From Hofstenia miamia (taxonomy: Eukaryota > Xenacoelomorpha > Acoela), in contig SCFE01000045.1 of the NCBI GenBank assembly GCA_004352715.1, forward strand, positions 25,596-89,595: a stretch of DNA of 64,000 nt. The letters are read 5' to 3'. The notes under the pieces are model-generated. The model worked only from the letters and a program-made list of their open reading frames with translations. It was not told where the DNA came from and did no database searches. The first letter of the stretch is position 1. The number at the start of each line of letters is the position of its first letter. Of the stretch, positions 1-24,440 are shown in pieces. Both the position numbers and the translations under genes were made by a program.

Positions 1-774
1 TGATGATGAAGAAATGCCTTGCATTCGCCAAGAAGTTTGAAACATGGACTCCAGAACAGTGGGGAAAAGTTTTTTGGACTGATGAATCGATGTTCGCTCA
101 GTTTGGAACACGCACCAGACATGTTCGCCGTCCGCCTGGCCATCGATACACTGCAAAATTTGTTGTACCAACAATGAAACATCCAGCCAAACTGATGATT
201 TGGGGTGGTTTCTCTGTACAGGGGACATCTGCACTGTATTTCCTCCCAAAGAATGTTACAATGAATGGTTCTCGCTATCTTAGCCTTCTACAGGATAAGC
301 GGGTAGTTCATATGTCAATTAATCGAACCAAGATCCTGATGCAGGATGGTGCTCCCTGCCACCGTTCAAAAGCTGTAACGGACTGGTTGTCTAAGAATGG
401 AATAAAGCTTCTTGAATGGCCGGGAAATTCTCCTGACTTAAATCCTGTAGAGAACTTATGGTGTATTATGAAAGATCTGGTGGCGCAGATACAACCGTCA
501 TCACTACCAGAGCTTCAGCAAGCCATCAAATCAGTTTGGTGCACTATGATACCCAAAGAACTCTGCCCTGGTCAGTTCAATGCCGCGTCGGCTGGCTTCT
601 GTAATTGCAGCCAAAGGTGGACATACAAAATACTGATGTGCTTGTTTATGTTAATGTCTGTTACTCATGTAATAAATTTTTGATTTCAATAGGCATTTAT
701 TTTATGCAATATGCGCAAAACGCAAAAAAAACATAAACATTTGCACTGTCCCTAAACTTTTGCAAGAGACTGTA
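1..774 (+). mobile_element. Tc1-like DNA transposon, 3' part
   Basis: The window opens inside a Tc1-family element, so its 5' end and left TIR are missing. The right end is recognisable: after the transposase there is an A-rich stretch, then a terminal sequence ending ...TTTTGCAAGAGACTG followed by TA, the dinucleotide target that Tc1 elements duplicate. The boundary at about 772-774 is inferred from that TA. Without the left end the TIR pairing cannot be verified here. Confidence 0.85.
3..636 (+). pseudogene. Tc1-like transposase C-terminal half, frameshifted
   Basis: This is the catalytic half of a Tc1-type DDE transposase, which would cut and paste the element. The motif WTDES supplies the first Asp, QDGAPCH the second Asp, and SPDLNPVEN the Glu. 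Thirty-four residues separate the second Asp from the Glu, the DD34E spacing typical of Tc1. The frame runs to about position 565, where one extra base near TGCCCTGG shifts it. The expected family ending (a GGHTKY-like terminus) is found in the next frame and stops at TGA 634-636. The open frame continuing to 683 is therefore a post-frameshift artefact. The start at position 3 is only the first Met in the window; the real N-terminus lies upstream. The gene is inactive as assembled. Confidence 0.85.
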
Positions 775-1669
775 CTACTAAAAGAATGGAAGTTAACGTA
801 GCTATTTGGAAGTTACGATCTATTTCAAGTTTATTACCGTAAACAGTATAGATTACTAAACAACAATAACACAATGGTTCACGAAAGCTTTAACAAATTT
901 ATTATCAACGTGAAATTTAATGCTAAATTAATCCCATTCTCAGAATCTTCAATTCAATATCTAATTTACCACATTGGTTAATTTTGCTTTAATATGAAAT
1001 GTCTATAAGTGTACATTAAAGGGACATTTTGGAACATTTTACGTTGGAACAAATTAAGTGATGCCATATATATATGTAATCTTAAAACGTGTTTATGAAG
1101 CATCAATGTGAGTTATTTCCTTTGCATTTAATTGAATTATTAAATCCATTTATATTGTAATGCTGCAATTAAGTAAACATAGAGTGTTTAGAAATAAATT
1201 GTCATTTGCTCTACTGTTTTATATTTGCGCAATTGTTTACTTTATATAAATCAAATATTTATAAGCATGCTTAAGTACTCATTTTATTGACAATCTAGTG
1301 ATTAAAATTAGTTCTTCAGATGTAATAATGTACAGTAATTGTACTGAAAATTTGACTTCAAGGTTTGTATTTAATGATCAGTGTCTAGCAATTTTTTTGG
1401 AGTTGAAGTCAACAAATCCAACATGTATCTCCATCGAAATTGCTCATTAGTAAGATAAAACATCAAGTTGTGAAACCCGATTAGAGCAGCGTTTTCAGAT
1501 TTCCAAATATATTCCCCAAACGAGAATATAAAGGATAACATTGGAACTTGTAAAATAACGACACGCGAATGAAATTAGCACTAGTGTAAAATGCAATAGT
1601 CGATGGTATAGAATAAGGTGCACACAGACAAAATAAACACTAATTTAGGATAAAAACTAAAATTTTAAA
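775..1669. other. No gene seen
   Basis: AT-rich noncoding sequence between the Tc1 element and the MITE. No open frame resembling a protein family and no terminal repeats were recognised. Confidence 0.5.
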
Positions 1670-1677
1670 AAATAATC

Positions 1678-1909
1678 GGCGTTATTGTACTTTAGGGGAT
1701 CCAGTGTATGTGACGTCATAAAATGGGTATTAAACTCAACTTAATCCCAAACCCTCACCTAAAACTTGGGTGTTTTGCAAAAAATTAATCAACAAGATGA
1801 AATGCAATATAATTGCATTGGTTGGGGAGTAGGGTTAGGGTTAAGGTTAGAGTTTAATACCTATTTTATGACGTCACATACACTGGGTCCCCTAAAGTAC
1901 AATAACGCC
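1678..1909. mobile_element. Foldback MITE with 8-bp target duplication
   Basis: A 232-bp element whose two ends are long inverted copies. The left arm starts GGCGTTATTGTACTTTAGGG and the right arm ends with its complement; the arms remain similar for about 70 bp, through a TGACGTCA palindrome and a TTAAACTC segment. The direct repeat AAATAATC lies on both sides (1670-1677 and 1910-1917). An 8-bp duplication fits hAT- or P-like transposases; 9 bp is possible because the next base also matches. It has no coding capacity, so it was mobilised in trans. The right half holds GGGTTAGGGTTAAGG, which looks telomeric but lies within the element. Confidence 0.85.
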
Positions 1910-2268
1910 AAATAATCGACAGACCGATAACTCTACATAACTAAATTCGTAGCACGCGTTATATCTTTAAGCACAATGTCATATAAATCTAGGAAAGAAT
2001 AAAAAATAATTATCTATTAGACAATTACAAGAGATAAAGGCATATTTATGTAAATCTTTATTTAGTTCAAATCAATTCTAAAAAAAGTATTTCTTTTTTG
2101 GATTATTGAAATTATTACGGAAAGGATAAATAGAGTCAACCATTGAAGTAGTGGCAACTAAAAGAGAAGAGCTATAGTCCCTATTTTAATGACTTAAGTC
2201 CACCTTCGATTGCTTTCGTACCCCTTTGATGAGTTTGCAACAATTTATTCATAACAAAACATTTTCAG

Positions 2269-2303
2269 TATATATATATATAGATATATATATATATATA
2301 TAT
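2269..2303. repeat. (TA)n microsatellite ending in an N
   Basis: Nearly pure TA repeats followed by a single N at 2304, probably an assembly join in unresolvable simple sequence. Confidence 0.9.
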
Positions 2304-2390
2304 NAAATCTTTAAAGAAATTTAGTAGATGTAGTTTTTAATTTGGAAGCTAATTAACTAGGTGTGAAGTTGATCCAAGCATTTTTGCTAA

Positions 2391-3770
2391 GAAATTACAA
2401 ACGACGAATATCTGTGAAAACCAGCAAAAAAATTTCTTTTCATTTTAAATTTTTAGACCCATTAATCTCGTAGGATATATTGTTGAGAGGGTACTGAGAT
2501 ACACTAACTCAAAAAATTCGAAGATTTTGCATTCTCCTCAATTTTAAACCCCAAAAAGGCGATTCGTCGTTTGTAGCAGTCATTTTTTTCAGAATTCGTC
2601 GTTTGTAATAAAGTTTCACCATTAGTATGGTACAAACGACGAATATATNAACATACTAATGTGAAATTGCGATTACAAAACACCAGAAATGTGAATTTTG
2701 TATGTTACAAAGCACCATTTTTTAGGTGCGGTACTTCAGGTATATTTTTTTCAAAAAAAGTTAGTGATCCTCTTAATGGCATCTAAATATGAGGTTTCAA
2801 TACATTTTGAAATTTTTTTCAAAACACTGGTGTTTTGTAAAATTTCCCATATATTGGTGTTTTGTAACAGAAAAAAAATTTTAACTAAATTTTCTTTCGA
2901 ATTCTTTTCAAATTATAATTATTCAAGTTCGTAAAAGTTAAAACTATACGAACTTGTCAATAGCTTAACAATAGGTTCTTTTTTCGAACTGAAAATCAAG
3001 CGTAAAATATGGAATAAGTAATTAAATATGTGGTTTGCATGGCTGCTTCACTTTAGAAATAATATCCTTAAGTAAAGTAAGGCCGGACATAAAGTAAATA
3101 TAAATCATACAGTCACATTGATCCTTTGTATCGTCCACTCAATGACACAAATATTGTATATTTGTGCAATGTTTATTTTGTTTTCACAAGTAATATTCAT
3201 TAAGTCAACTATTTTTAGCTAATTAATAATGTTGAAAAAACAGTCTCCACTACTTGAAAGAAATTAATTTACTACATTTTGCGATTTTAAGGTGTTCAAG
3301 CAAACATAAATTTGAGTGAAATACCTCTTTGAGTAAGTTATTCTTTGTAACATTTACTTTCAACATTAGTAGTTTTTACATGACAATTTTTACAATATCA
3401 ATACTAAGACTTAATATACAGCTAAAAATAAAATATGTTTAGTACAGTGTGGAACTTTGGCTTGAATAACATTTGATATTCAGAATATGCACAAAAAATA
3501 TGTTTTTAGAAATTATTTTAAAAGAAATAATTGAATTAGTGCATAGTTTTTTACATTTTGCAAACATAAAGGTCAAACGAAATTGATAACAATATATCAA
3601 TGGAGACTAAGTATTATCAAATATAAGTAAAAATCACGAAAAATAAAAATGAAAAAATATAATTTTTTTTCTATGTACAAAACACCATTTGGTTATATAA
3701 CACCAATATATGTTGTGAGCGTTACAAAGCACAAATATATATGAAAATTTTATTACAAATCACCAATATA
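2391..3770. repeat. Cluster of short inverted motifs (ACAAACGACGAAT / ACAAAACACCA)
   Basis: The 13-mer ACAAACGACGAAT occurs exactly at 2397-2409 and 2632-2644, and as its reverse complement at 2562-2574 and 2594-2606. A related form ACAAA(A/G)CACCA occurs at 2675, 2707, 3677 and 3755, and inverted at 2828 and 2855. Around 2601-2680 the flanks also pair: TTTCACCATTAGTATG on the left faces CATACTAATGTGAAA on the right. There is no coding sequence. The cluster could be subterminal transposase-binding repeats of a lost element; its function is unknown. Confidence 0.65.
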
Positions 3771-3771
3771 T

Positions 3772-3804
<33 letters not shown>

Positions 3805-3806
<2 letters not shown>

Positions 3807-4053
3807 CGGGCGCTCAGTATTATGTGAAAAATACTTAGCGCCCGCTGGCCCGAAATTCCATAGTACTTAGCGCCCGCAAGCAGTTCGGCCGGTTAACGTC
3901 AAAAAAATCACAAATTGAGTATGCGTGATAGCTTTAGGAGTCACATAATAGCCACATAGCAAATTTGAGCTCAAGGGAAGCAATTCTCAAAAAATATATA
4001 AAAATGAAAAAAAATAAAAAATATTGCTGAAAAATTTTGATTTATTGTCATTT
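3805..4053. repeat. 249-bp duplicate, copy 1
   Basis: This segment, starting TACGGGCGCTCAGTATTATG, recurs at 4091-4339 with no difference I could find. It is preceded by (TA)n and followed by a single N at 4054 and more (TA)n. The exact identity beside an N suggests a false duplication made when contigs were joined. Confidence 0.85.
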
Positions 4054-4054
4054 N

Positions 4055-4085
<31 letters not shown>

Positions 4086-4087
<2 letters not shown>

Positions 4088-4714
4088 TTATACGGGCGCT
4101 CAGTATTATGTGAAAAATACTTAGCGCCCGCTGGCCCGAAATTCCATAGTACTTAGCGCCCGCAAGCAGTTCGGCCGGTTAACGTCAAAAAAATCACAAA
4201 TTGAGTATGCGTGATAGCTTTAGGAGTCACATAATAGCCACATAGCAAATTTGAGCTCAAGGGAAGCAATTCTCAAAAAATATATAAAAATGAAAAAAAA
4301 TAAAAAATATTGCTGAAAAATTTTGATTTATTGTCATTTTAACAGTTATGAATTCGTCTTAGAAGTAATTTTTACATTTCTAAAAAATTTGGGCGTTGTT
4401 CAATACTTGATATTTGTTTTAAATTGATATTGGCAGTTTTTCCTTGTAAAAATGAAGTCCGCTTCCGGCCATGTCAAAAAATTCCGATTTCAGCCGGAAT
4501 ATGTCCGATTTCGGCCAGTGATTTTATCAGTGTCAGTAAACTGCATGCTTAAGCCATTTCTGATGTCAAAACTTGGAAAAAGCATGCGTAGGGTCTAGTC
4601 TTCTTGCAAAATAATACTTAGCGCCCCACATGTACTTAGAGCCCGTATATGTTTGATGATTTATACCTAGCGCCTGTATATGTTTGTCGATTTATACTTA
4701 GCGCCCGTATAAGT
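4086..4714. mobile_element. Non-autonomous TIR element inserted in (TA)n
   Basis: The left end ACTTATACGGGCGCT at 4086-4100 is the exact reverse complement of the right end AGCGCCCGTATAAGT near 4700-4714. Both ends lie in TA repeats, so the target was probably TA, although a TA duplication cannot be told from the microsatellite. The motif TACTTAGCGCCCG recurs as subterminal repeats near both ends, including three diverged copies spaced about 31 bp apart at roughly 4635-4710. No transposase ORF is present. The first 249 bp also appear as the duplicate at 3805-4053. Confidence 0.75.
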
Positions 4715-4732
4715 ATATATATATATATATAT

Positions 4733-6260
4733 CAGGTAAACACCTCTAATTTTCTTTATTGTCCTATGCCCTTTTTGCAATTTGGTATGTATTTACCTAA
4801 AAATTAGATATCACATTTTTAAATAGCTATTGCCACATTAAATTTCATCATCATTCAAGATGTTTTACATCATGGGCATTAGGGTTTTCAATGTTTACCT
4901 TCCCATATTTTGCCATACCATAAACGACACCCTTGTATTAAAACAATAAAAAACATGCAGTTATGATTTTTGGGCGCTTACACTGTGACACGAGCACAAG
5001 ACTTTCAAAAAATGAAGATAATATAGAAGTCGAATGTTGAGTGTTGAGTAATTTCTTTGGCTATTTGAAAACCAGAAACCAATGTTTTATGTCGCGTGTA
5101 AATAGGGTATTGTAATAATCAGGGCTCGAAATGTATGCTCCCAAAACTCGAAAAATATGCTTTAGACTATTGCAAAATATGCTAAGAATGTTTTAAATGA
5201 GATAAATATGTACTTTTGCATTTACATGTATTCCGGTCTTTCAACACAAATTAACATTTGTTTAAGGTACGGTTAGATTGTTGGATGCACAGTTTTTGAT
5301 TCTAAACATCGTTTATGTTTTGCAGAAGACTTATGCTGCTTGATCGAATTTATCTTTGCGATGATATTCGTAGCACAAGCAGATCAATCTATTTCATACT
5401 CTTCCATCGATAAAAACTTGAATAATGTAGTATACTTTTTCAGCGAAATCACAAATTTTCGAACTAGAAAATGGAAGTTTGCAAATCTCAAATCTTTACT
5501 GCTCATCCTGTAGAATCCATACGCCTCGCGCGTTTATTGGCCGCTGCTAGGCGATGACAGACCTTTATCGTTGTCTGACTCACTACACGTGAGAATTTCG
5601 GCAATTTTCGGCCAATGATTTAGATTTCTATTGTTTGCTTTGAATTTAAACATTCTATATATTTGTGTTGTATTTATTTTCTCACTTCGATGCTTATGCT
5701 GCTGGAATGAATAGGAGCGAAACATCGGGTAATGCATTATAATGTCGATATCTTGCGAAAATATCTGCAACTTTTGAATGTCACTAAATCAGTCAATTAT
5801 TTACTTAATATCTAAATCAATTCAATAACGTCATGCCCATTTTATATTTAATTCATGTTCCTGAAAAGCATTATCAACATATCACTTTAAATGTTTACCG
5901 ATAATGAAATAATTTATACTAAAGTTGTCAAAATTTGCATTTTTATGCTTTTTGGATTAAAATGTGCGTAAATAATTTACAATAAAATCGCGTAGTCTTA
6001 TAAATGTTTTTTTCAATTTTGTTTTTCTCATTATTGAAGCTTTATTTGTTGACCACAATAACCATTTGAAATTGTCCTTTTGTACTTCTGATATGCGTGA
6101 ATCACAACTAAAATATGAACTAAAACTGAAAAAAATATTTTTGGTAGTTGAATTGGAACTGATTCTGTACAGAAATAATTATACAATTCAATTCTTAATA
6201 ACAATATTAAGAGGTGTTATTTGTTTTAGTTGCGTGGGTGAGGTTTAGATCTCGTAAGTG
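4733..6260. other. Upstream region of the AHCYL-like gene
   Basis: No gene was recognised. A short GC-richer patch at about 5518-5560, containing CCTCGCGCG and an inverted CCAAT box (ATTGG), stands out from the AT-rich background some 700 bp before the start codon. It might be part of a promoter, but there is no direct evidence. An in-frame TAA at 6255-6257 immediately precedes the chosen start codon. Confidence 0.35.
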
Positions 6261-19896
<13,636 letters not shown>

Positions 19897-20000
19897 GTAA
19901 GTATTTTACTCTTTTATTCATTTAACTTAGAAATGTATTTTTATCGGTGAATTTCATTTTATTCCGAAATTTGTCAGTTTAAAGTACTTGACGTTTATTT

Positions 20001-20185
20001 CAATTTTGAATTTTTTTACTTTTGTTCGCCCTATTCATAAATTCTTCAGCATTGGTTATTGCTTTTATATTCGGCAATAATGTTTACAGTTCTCATCAAT
20101 AGTCAGGGCTGTTAAAAATCAAGCATGCATGTCCATTCCCATTTGTCCAGTGGTCCAACTGAATTCCAAAAAATTGCCATGATTT
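20001..20185. repeat. Unsplit copy of the intron-5 interspersed repeat (empty site)
   Basis: Similar to 13649-13796 joined to 16190-16256, without the 2.4-kb element. At the matching position it reads AAAAATCAAGCATGCATG. It contains AGTCAGGGCTGTTAAAAATC and CCAGTGGTCCAACTGAATTC. It shows that the element was inserted into a pre-existing repeat and duplicated ATCAA. Confidence 0.85.
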
Positions 20186-21239
20186 CTATATTTTTTATAT
20201 CATTTATGATAATGTAGAATTTTGTATGTTTTTGCTGTGAGTTTGCGTTAAACCGTCATTATAGTCTGACCTAGCCAAATGAAATAACATATTATATTTA
20301 TATAAGAACATTGTAAAGAGATTGAGTAACACAAATCTAACATGTACAAATTGCATTTTTGAAAAATAATTTCAGTTGATGCACTCACAATAACTCTGTG
20401 ATGTATTGGGGAATAGTTGTCTAATTTTGTTTCAAGATCTCACCAGTTCATGTGAAATTATATTAATTATAATTCTGCTTTGAAGTACAGCATATTTTAA
20501 CAGTACTTAGTTGAAACTGGTTCTAGCTCCTATGGGTCGTATTTTGCAGTTTGGATAAGAAAGTACCAAATTACTTGGTCTGGTTCAAACACTCTGTGAC
20601 TGTGTTTCATTTAATAAATGAAAATATGTAACGAATCGCTTTCATTTATGTGGGTTTAATCTTAGCATGCTCGAAGCAGAGGTTGTGGTTGTTAATAAGA
20701 AGCTAGAGCTAATTTAGGTTTTATTGTTTTTGTTAACTGTTAATATTTATAATCTTTATTATTTTTTATAGATAATTCATTTTTATTTTTTAAATTTAGA
20801 ATGTGTACAAAATTGGGCTTCAGTATAAAGATTGGGTTTGCTCAGAGGCCAAATGTTTAATTAAACTTGGTCCGATGTCTAGACATGAATTAATAGACTC
20901 AAATATATTGACTGAACATAATTAATGCATATTAAAACAAATATACACAAATTTACATCATACAACACTCAGTTATGAGCATTTAGAAATATCAGCATGT
21001 GAAATAGTAATTTTAGATTCCTTACATGAGTTTAGAGAATGCACCAGTAACTTATCATTTCATTGATAGAATCAACCGTTTGAAAAATGTTCATCAAATG
21101 TGGAATCAGCTTGCAAATACCTCTATAAGCGTTTACTAGTTTCTTGAGCTTTTTGTATAAGAGGTATTTTCATCAAAATCATCAATATCATCAAGATCAC
21201 TAATAGATCAGTTGCGATTCGTGATAAATGTCATCATCA
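20186..21239. other. Region downstream of the AHCYL-like gene
   Basis: Likely contains the 3' UTR and end of the transcript. AATAAA occurs near 20613-20618, but no cleavage site can be assigned. No other gene was recognised. Confidence 0.35.
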
Positions 21240-21880
21240 GTCATAGAAAATTTTTTAGCTGTCTCACTAAGAAAGGTACCAAATTCGTTGGCTCGTCGCT
21301 AAAAGTCAATAAAAATTATCATATTCATCAGTTGCCATTTCAGTTTCTGCTGAAATAACTGTATCAGAGGCAATCGTTGCTGCACAGAAACCAACGTGTT
21401 TGAAGTAGTTTACAATTGTAGGTTCTGTCACAGAACTCCAGATATATTTTGGCGTAATAAGACCATCAAGAAACGAGAAAAAATATTATATTTCGTTTTC
21501 CAAACTGACGAAAATTTGCTGCACTATTCGTTTTTATACTGTGCTTTCATATTGTTGATGGCTGCCTTTTGAACGTAGTATTCGATAAGTTCTGAACAGT
21601 TGAGTATGCTGGGGCAGTTGTCTAGAACTAACGCAATTCTTCTAAAGTCTCATTCAAGATTTTTGGGTGGTAAAATACTCTATATGTAGGCGAGTCACAT
21701 TCTTGAAACAACGAGGATTGTTGAATTTCCTATTACTAAAAGAGGCAAATTTAAACCAATCGTACTGGCACAGCTTCGCACTGATATGCATTGTTTTGCA
21801 CATTTTTAACCATGAACTACTCTTCCGTTTGCATATAGCGTTTTTTCCAGACAGATCTTCCAGAAAAGAATACATTCATC
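21240..21880 (-). pseudogene. Tigger/Jerky-like (pogo) transposase remnant
   Basis: Read on the minus strand in several frames. NNPRCFKNVTRLHIEYFTTQK at 21654-21760 matches the K-x-PRCFKNV...LPVEY..QK segment of Tigger/CENP-B-type DDE transposases. ALVLDNCPS near 21600-21640 is the second catalytic Asp block. IWSSVTEPTIVNYFKHVGFC near 21390-21450 matches the W..V...TI.NCF..AGF region that follows the DDE domain. Stops and frameshifts separate the blocks, so it is dead. Sequence up to about 22330 may belong to its N-terminal part, but I cannot recognise it. Confidence 0.75.
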
Positions 21881-23000
21881 ATAATTTTAAACGTCAATTG
21901 GCCTGAATTTAGACATAGTTTATTTTTAAATGATTTTAAAATACTTATTAACCTTTTCTTGTGAAATGGGAACTTTCCTAGACGATTTGGCGGAGCAAAT
22001 GTTATTATCCAGTTTTTATCCAGGCGAAATTATCTCCTAATCGTTTATAGCATAGAGTTTAGCTTCTGTCGAAAACATTTTTCAGAGCATAAGAAATGAA
22101 GGATTGTCGTTTCTCATCCCTATGATCCATTGAAGTAGTAGCTGGATATCTGATCATTTTTATTATACGAACACGTTGAACATCACTAAATATACCTGCT
22201 GCCGTACATTTCATTTTCATAACATATTTCTTTTTGCGTCATAGTTTTATTTCTGTCATAAAAAGACCCGATTATAAATGTATCCTCCAAAAATCTATCA
22301 TTTCTAGTTCGCTTCATGATCATCACAGGAAAAGCAAAATATTTGCTGTAGCATCAAGTATATGGTAACTTTTCATTGATTGCAAATAATTGATCACGCG
22401 CGCATTTATTTTCTTCCGTTAGCATTATTGAGTAGCAGCAGAGCGCGCTGATTTACATTTTTCTACCTATTGCTGCAATGCCACTGCGCAGGTAATCGAT
22501 ATTTAGAATTTAATGACAAATTCTATTTGGAATGGTAGACCTGCAATAGTACCAAGAGGATTTAGTTTGTTGAAGCAGATACTGCTCACCTATTCGAAGC
22601 CCACTTTTCTGCCATAACCATCTCACCGTTGCTATACAATGCTACAGAATTTAATCCACATTTAAAAAATTATTTACATTGAAATAAATACGGAAAAAAT
22701 CGAATATTCGTATTATACTAATTTTGTTATATTCTGGACTCTACATTTGATACGTAATAAATCGAAATCTGTAAAAAGCCGTTAGGCTGCAACCAGAGGT
22801 GCCAATTATGTCATGGTGCCATGCAATTACGTACCATATGGTTACCACAATGCTATAGTAGAAAAAAATTATGGCCATTATAGATGGCGAACTTCAAAAT
22901 ATAGCCATAATTTAAATAAATAAATTTATTATTACATATACCGAATTTATATTGTTTTTCTTGAAAATATTAACTTATATCTTATGTCTATAATGAAATA
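21881..23000. other. No gene seen
   Basis: AT-rich spacer, possibly partly the 5' part of the Tigger-like remnant. Near 22800-22910 there is a GGTGCCAATTATG stretch and a short ATGGCCATTATAGATGGC segment resembling one in intron 3 (about 7425-7450), too short to define a family. Confidence 0.35.
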
Positions 23001-23329
23001 CCGTCTTACGGGGTGACTTCAAATGTTTTTACGGTTGATATCTTTCAAGAAAATCGATATTTTTTGATGAAGTAAAAACCCATAAAATGTTTATTTATTA
23101 AAAACAAACCTCAATGCACTTTTATGTCGAGATATTACTTTAAGTTGGAAATATCGCTTAGCAAAGCAAGTACTACAAAGCATAGTGAAATTAGCACCGT
23201 CAAACTTTGAATTGCTTATCCCAGTTGGAATCATGTGATTGCAAAATAAAGGTTTGATGGCACGAATATGTCATTTTTCAGACGAATCATGCAAAATTTT
23301 ATTCGGTTTATGCGCTTCAAAAATAATAA

Positions 23330-23830
23330 TCTGTTTGTTTATTCAAGTCCTTCGTTCAGAACCATTATTTGGCGACTTTGGGCCACCAGTAAATAGTACT
23401 TTTTCAAGATAGTTTCGCTGCTTTAACGACAATTGTTTCCAAGACTTGTTCTATATTGTCACCAAGCCGTACTTCAAGGATAAACAAGGCAAAAATCCTC
23501 ATTGGCGACAATCTCAGCTCACATTTTCGAATGGGATTATCGTCAAATGCGTTAGGAACAATATAGAATCCGTACCTTCAAATGACACATATTGTGCTAA
23601 ACATTGAAAGTAAAATGGAATTAAATCTTCCTGGAAGACAGAATTGGAAACCGAAAAGGACAACAATTCTACCTAAAGACCAGTCTACAAGGCTGCTCAA
23701 TGCCCTGGTGGAGGGCATTGAAGAAAATAGTGGCGAAAATCTTCGAGCAGGTTTCTGAAAGAGCGGCATCCATTTCTTGAACGCGTTATTATGGTCATCG
23801 CAGAGTCCTGCATTCACTATATCGTTATGA
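23330..23830 (+). pseudogene. Pogo-like (DDE_1) transposase remnant
   Basis: C-terminal half of a pogo/Jerky-like transposase on the plus strand. Near 23490-23515 ILIGDNLSSHF is the second catalytic Asp block typical of these proteins. After several frame changes, LPKDQSTRLLNALVEGIEEN and GENLRAGF.KSGI at about 23665-23775 match the LPKDQFP.LL...GFR..GI tail. The first Asp block and the DNA-binding domain are not readable. Multiple stops make it non-functional. Confidence 0.7.
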
Positions 23831-24440
23831 TTTTCTATGCAATGTCGGTTTCTTGTTATTCATTATGAAGATAATACTTTTTTAAATATAGTTGTAATAC
23901 CATTGGGATGTGTAGGTGTGTACGTAAGCGGCAAACAAAAATAAATCAAATTATGAAATAATTCAACGCTATATTTTATAAACATATGAGTCTATGCCAT
24001 ATGAAAGTATGGTAAATAGTATATTTGTGCTAAAATGCACTATATTGTCATAGTGGCTCAAAGTCACCACATGACGGGGTGACTTTAGCCACCACAGATT
24101 TTTAGACAAAAAACATACTAAAGGTGTGTTCCCACTATCGACTTTTATCAGCAGATTTTAATCGAAAATGCAATTATTTTCGTTCACATTGACGATTTTT
24201 TATCATCCGACTTTTTATCAGAAAAAGCGGAGTTGGAATAAAGTTCAGATTATCGATCTTTGATCAGATGATAAATTATCATCTTCTGATGGACAGTAAG
24301 AAAAACAACATCTGTTTATGAATTGGTTTGTTTTGGAATGTAAACAATGTTTGCATATTTTGAAGTTGACATATTTCAACGACAATAATTTACGTTTTGG
24401 AAGTCTGTTCAGACTATCGACTTTTATCAGCTGATAAATT

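Noticed and set aside
1834-1852. Interstitial telomere (TTAGGG-like words)
   Set aside because: The words are part of a MITE with defined ends and do not form an array.
2698-2934. 78-codon ORF
   Set aside because: Phe/Lys/Ser-rich translation of AT-rich repeats without family resemblance.
5534-5770. 78-codon minus-strand ORF upstream of the AHCYL-like gene
   Set aside because: No recognisable domain; ordinary chance ORF, though it overlaps the GC-richer patch.
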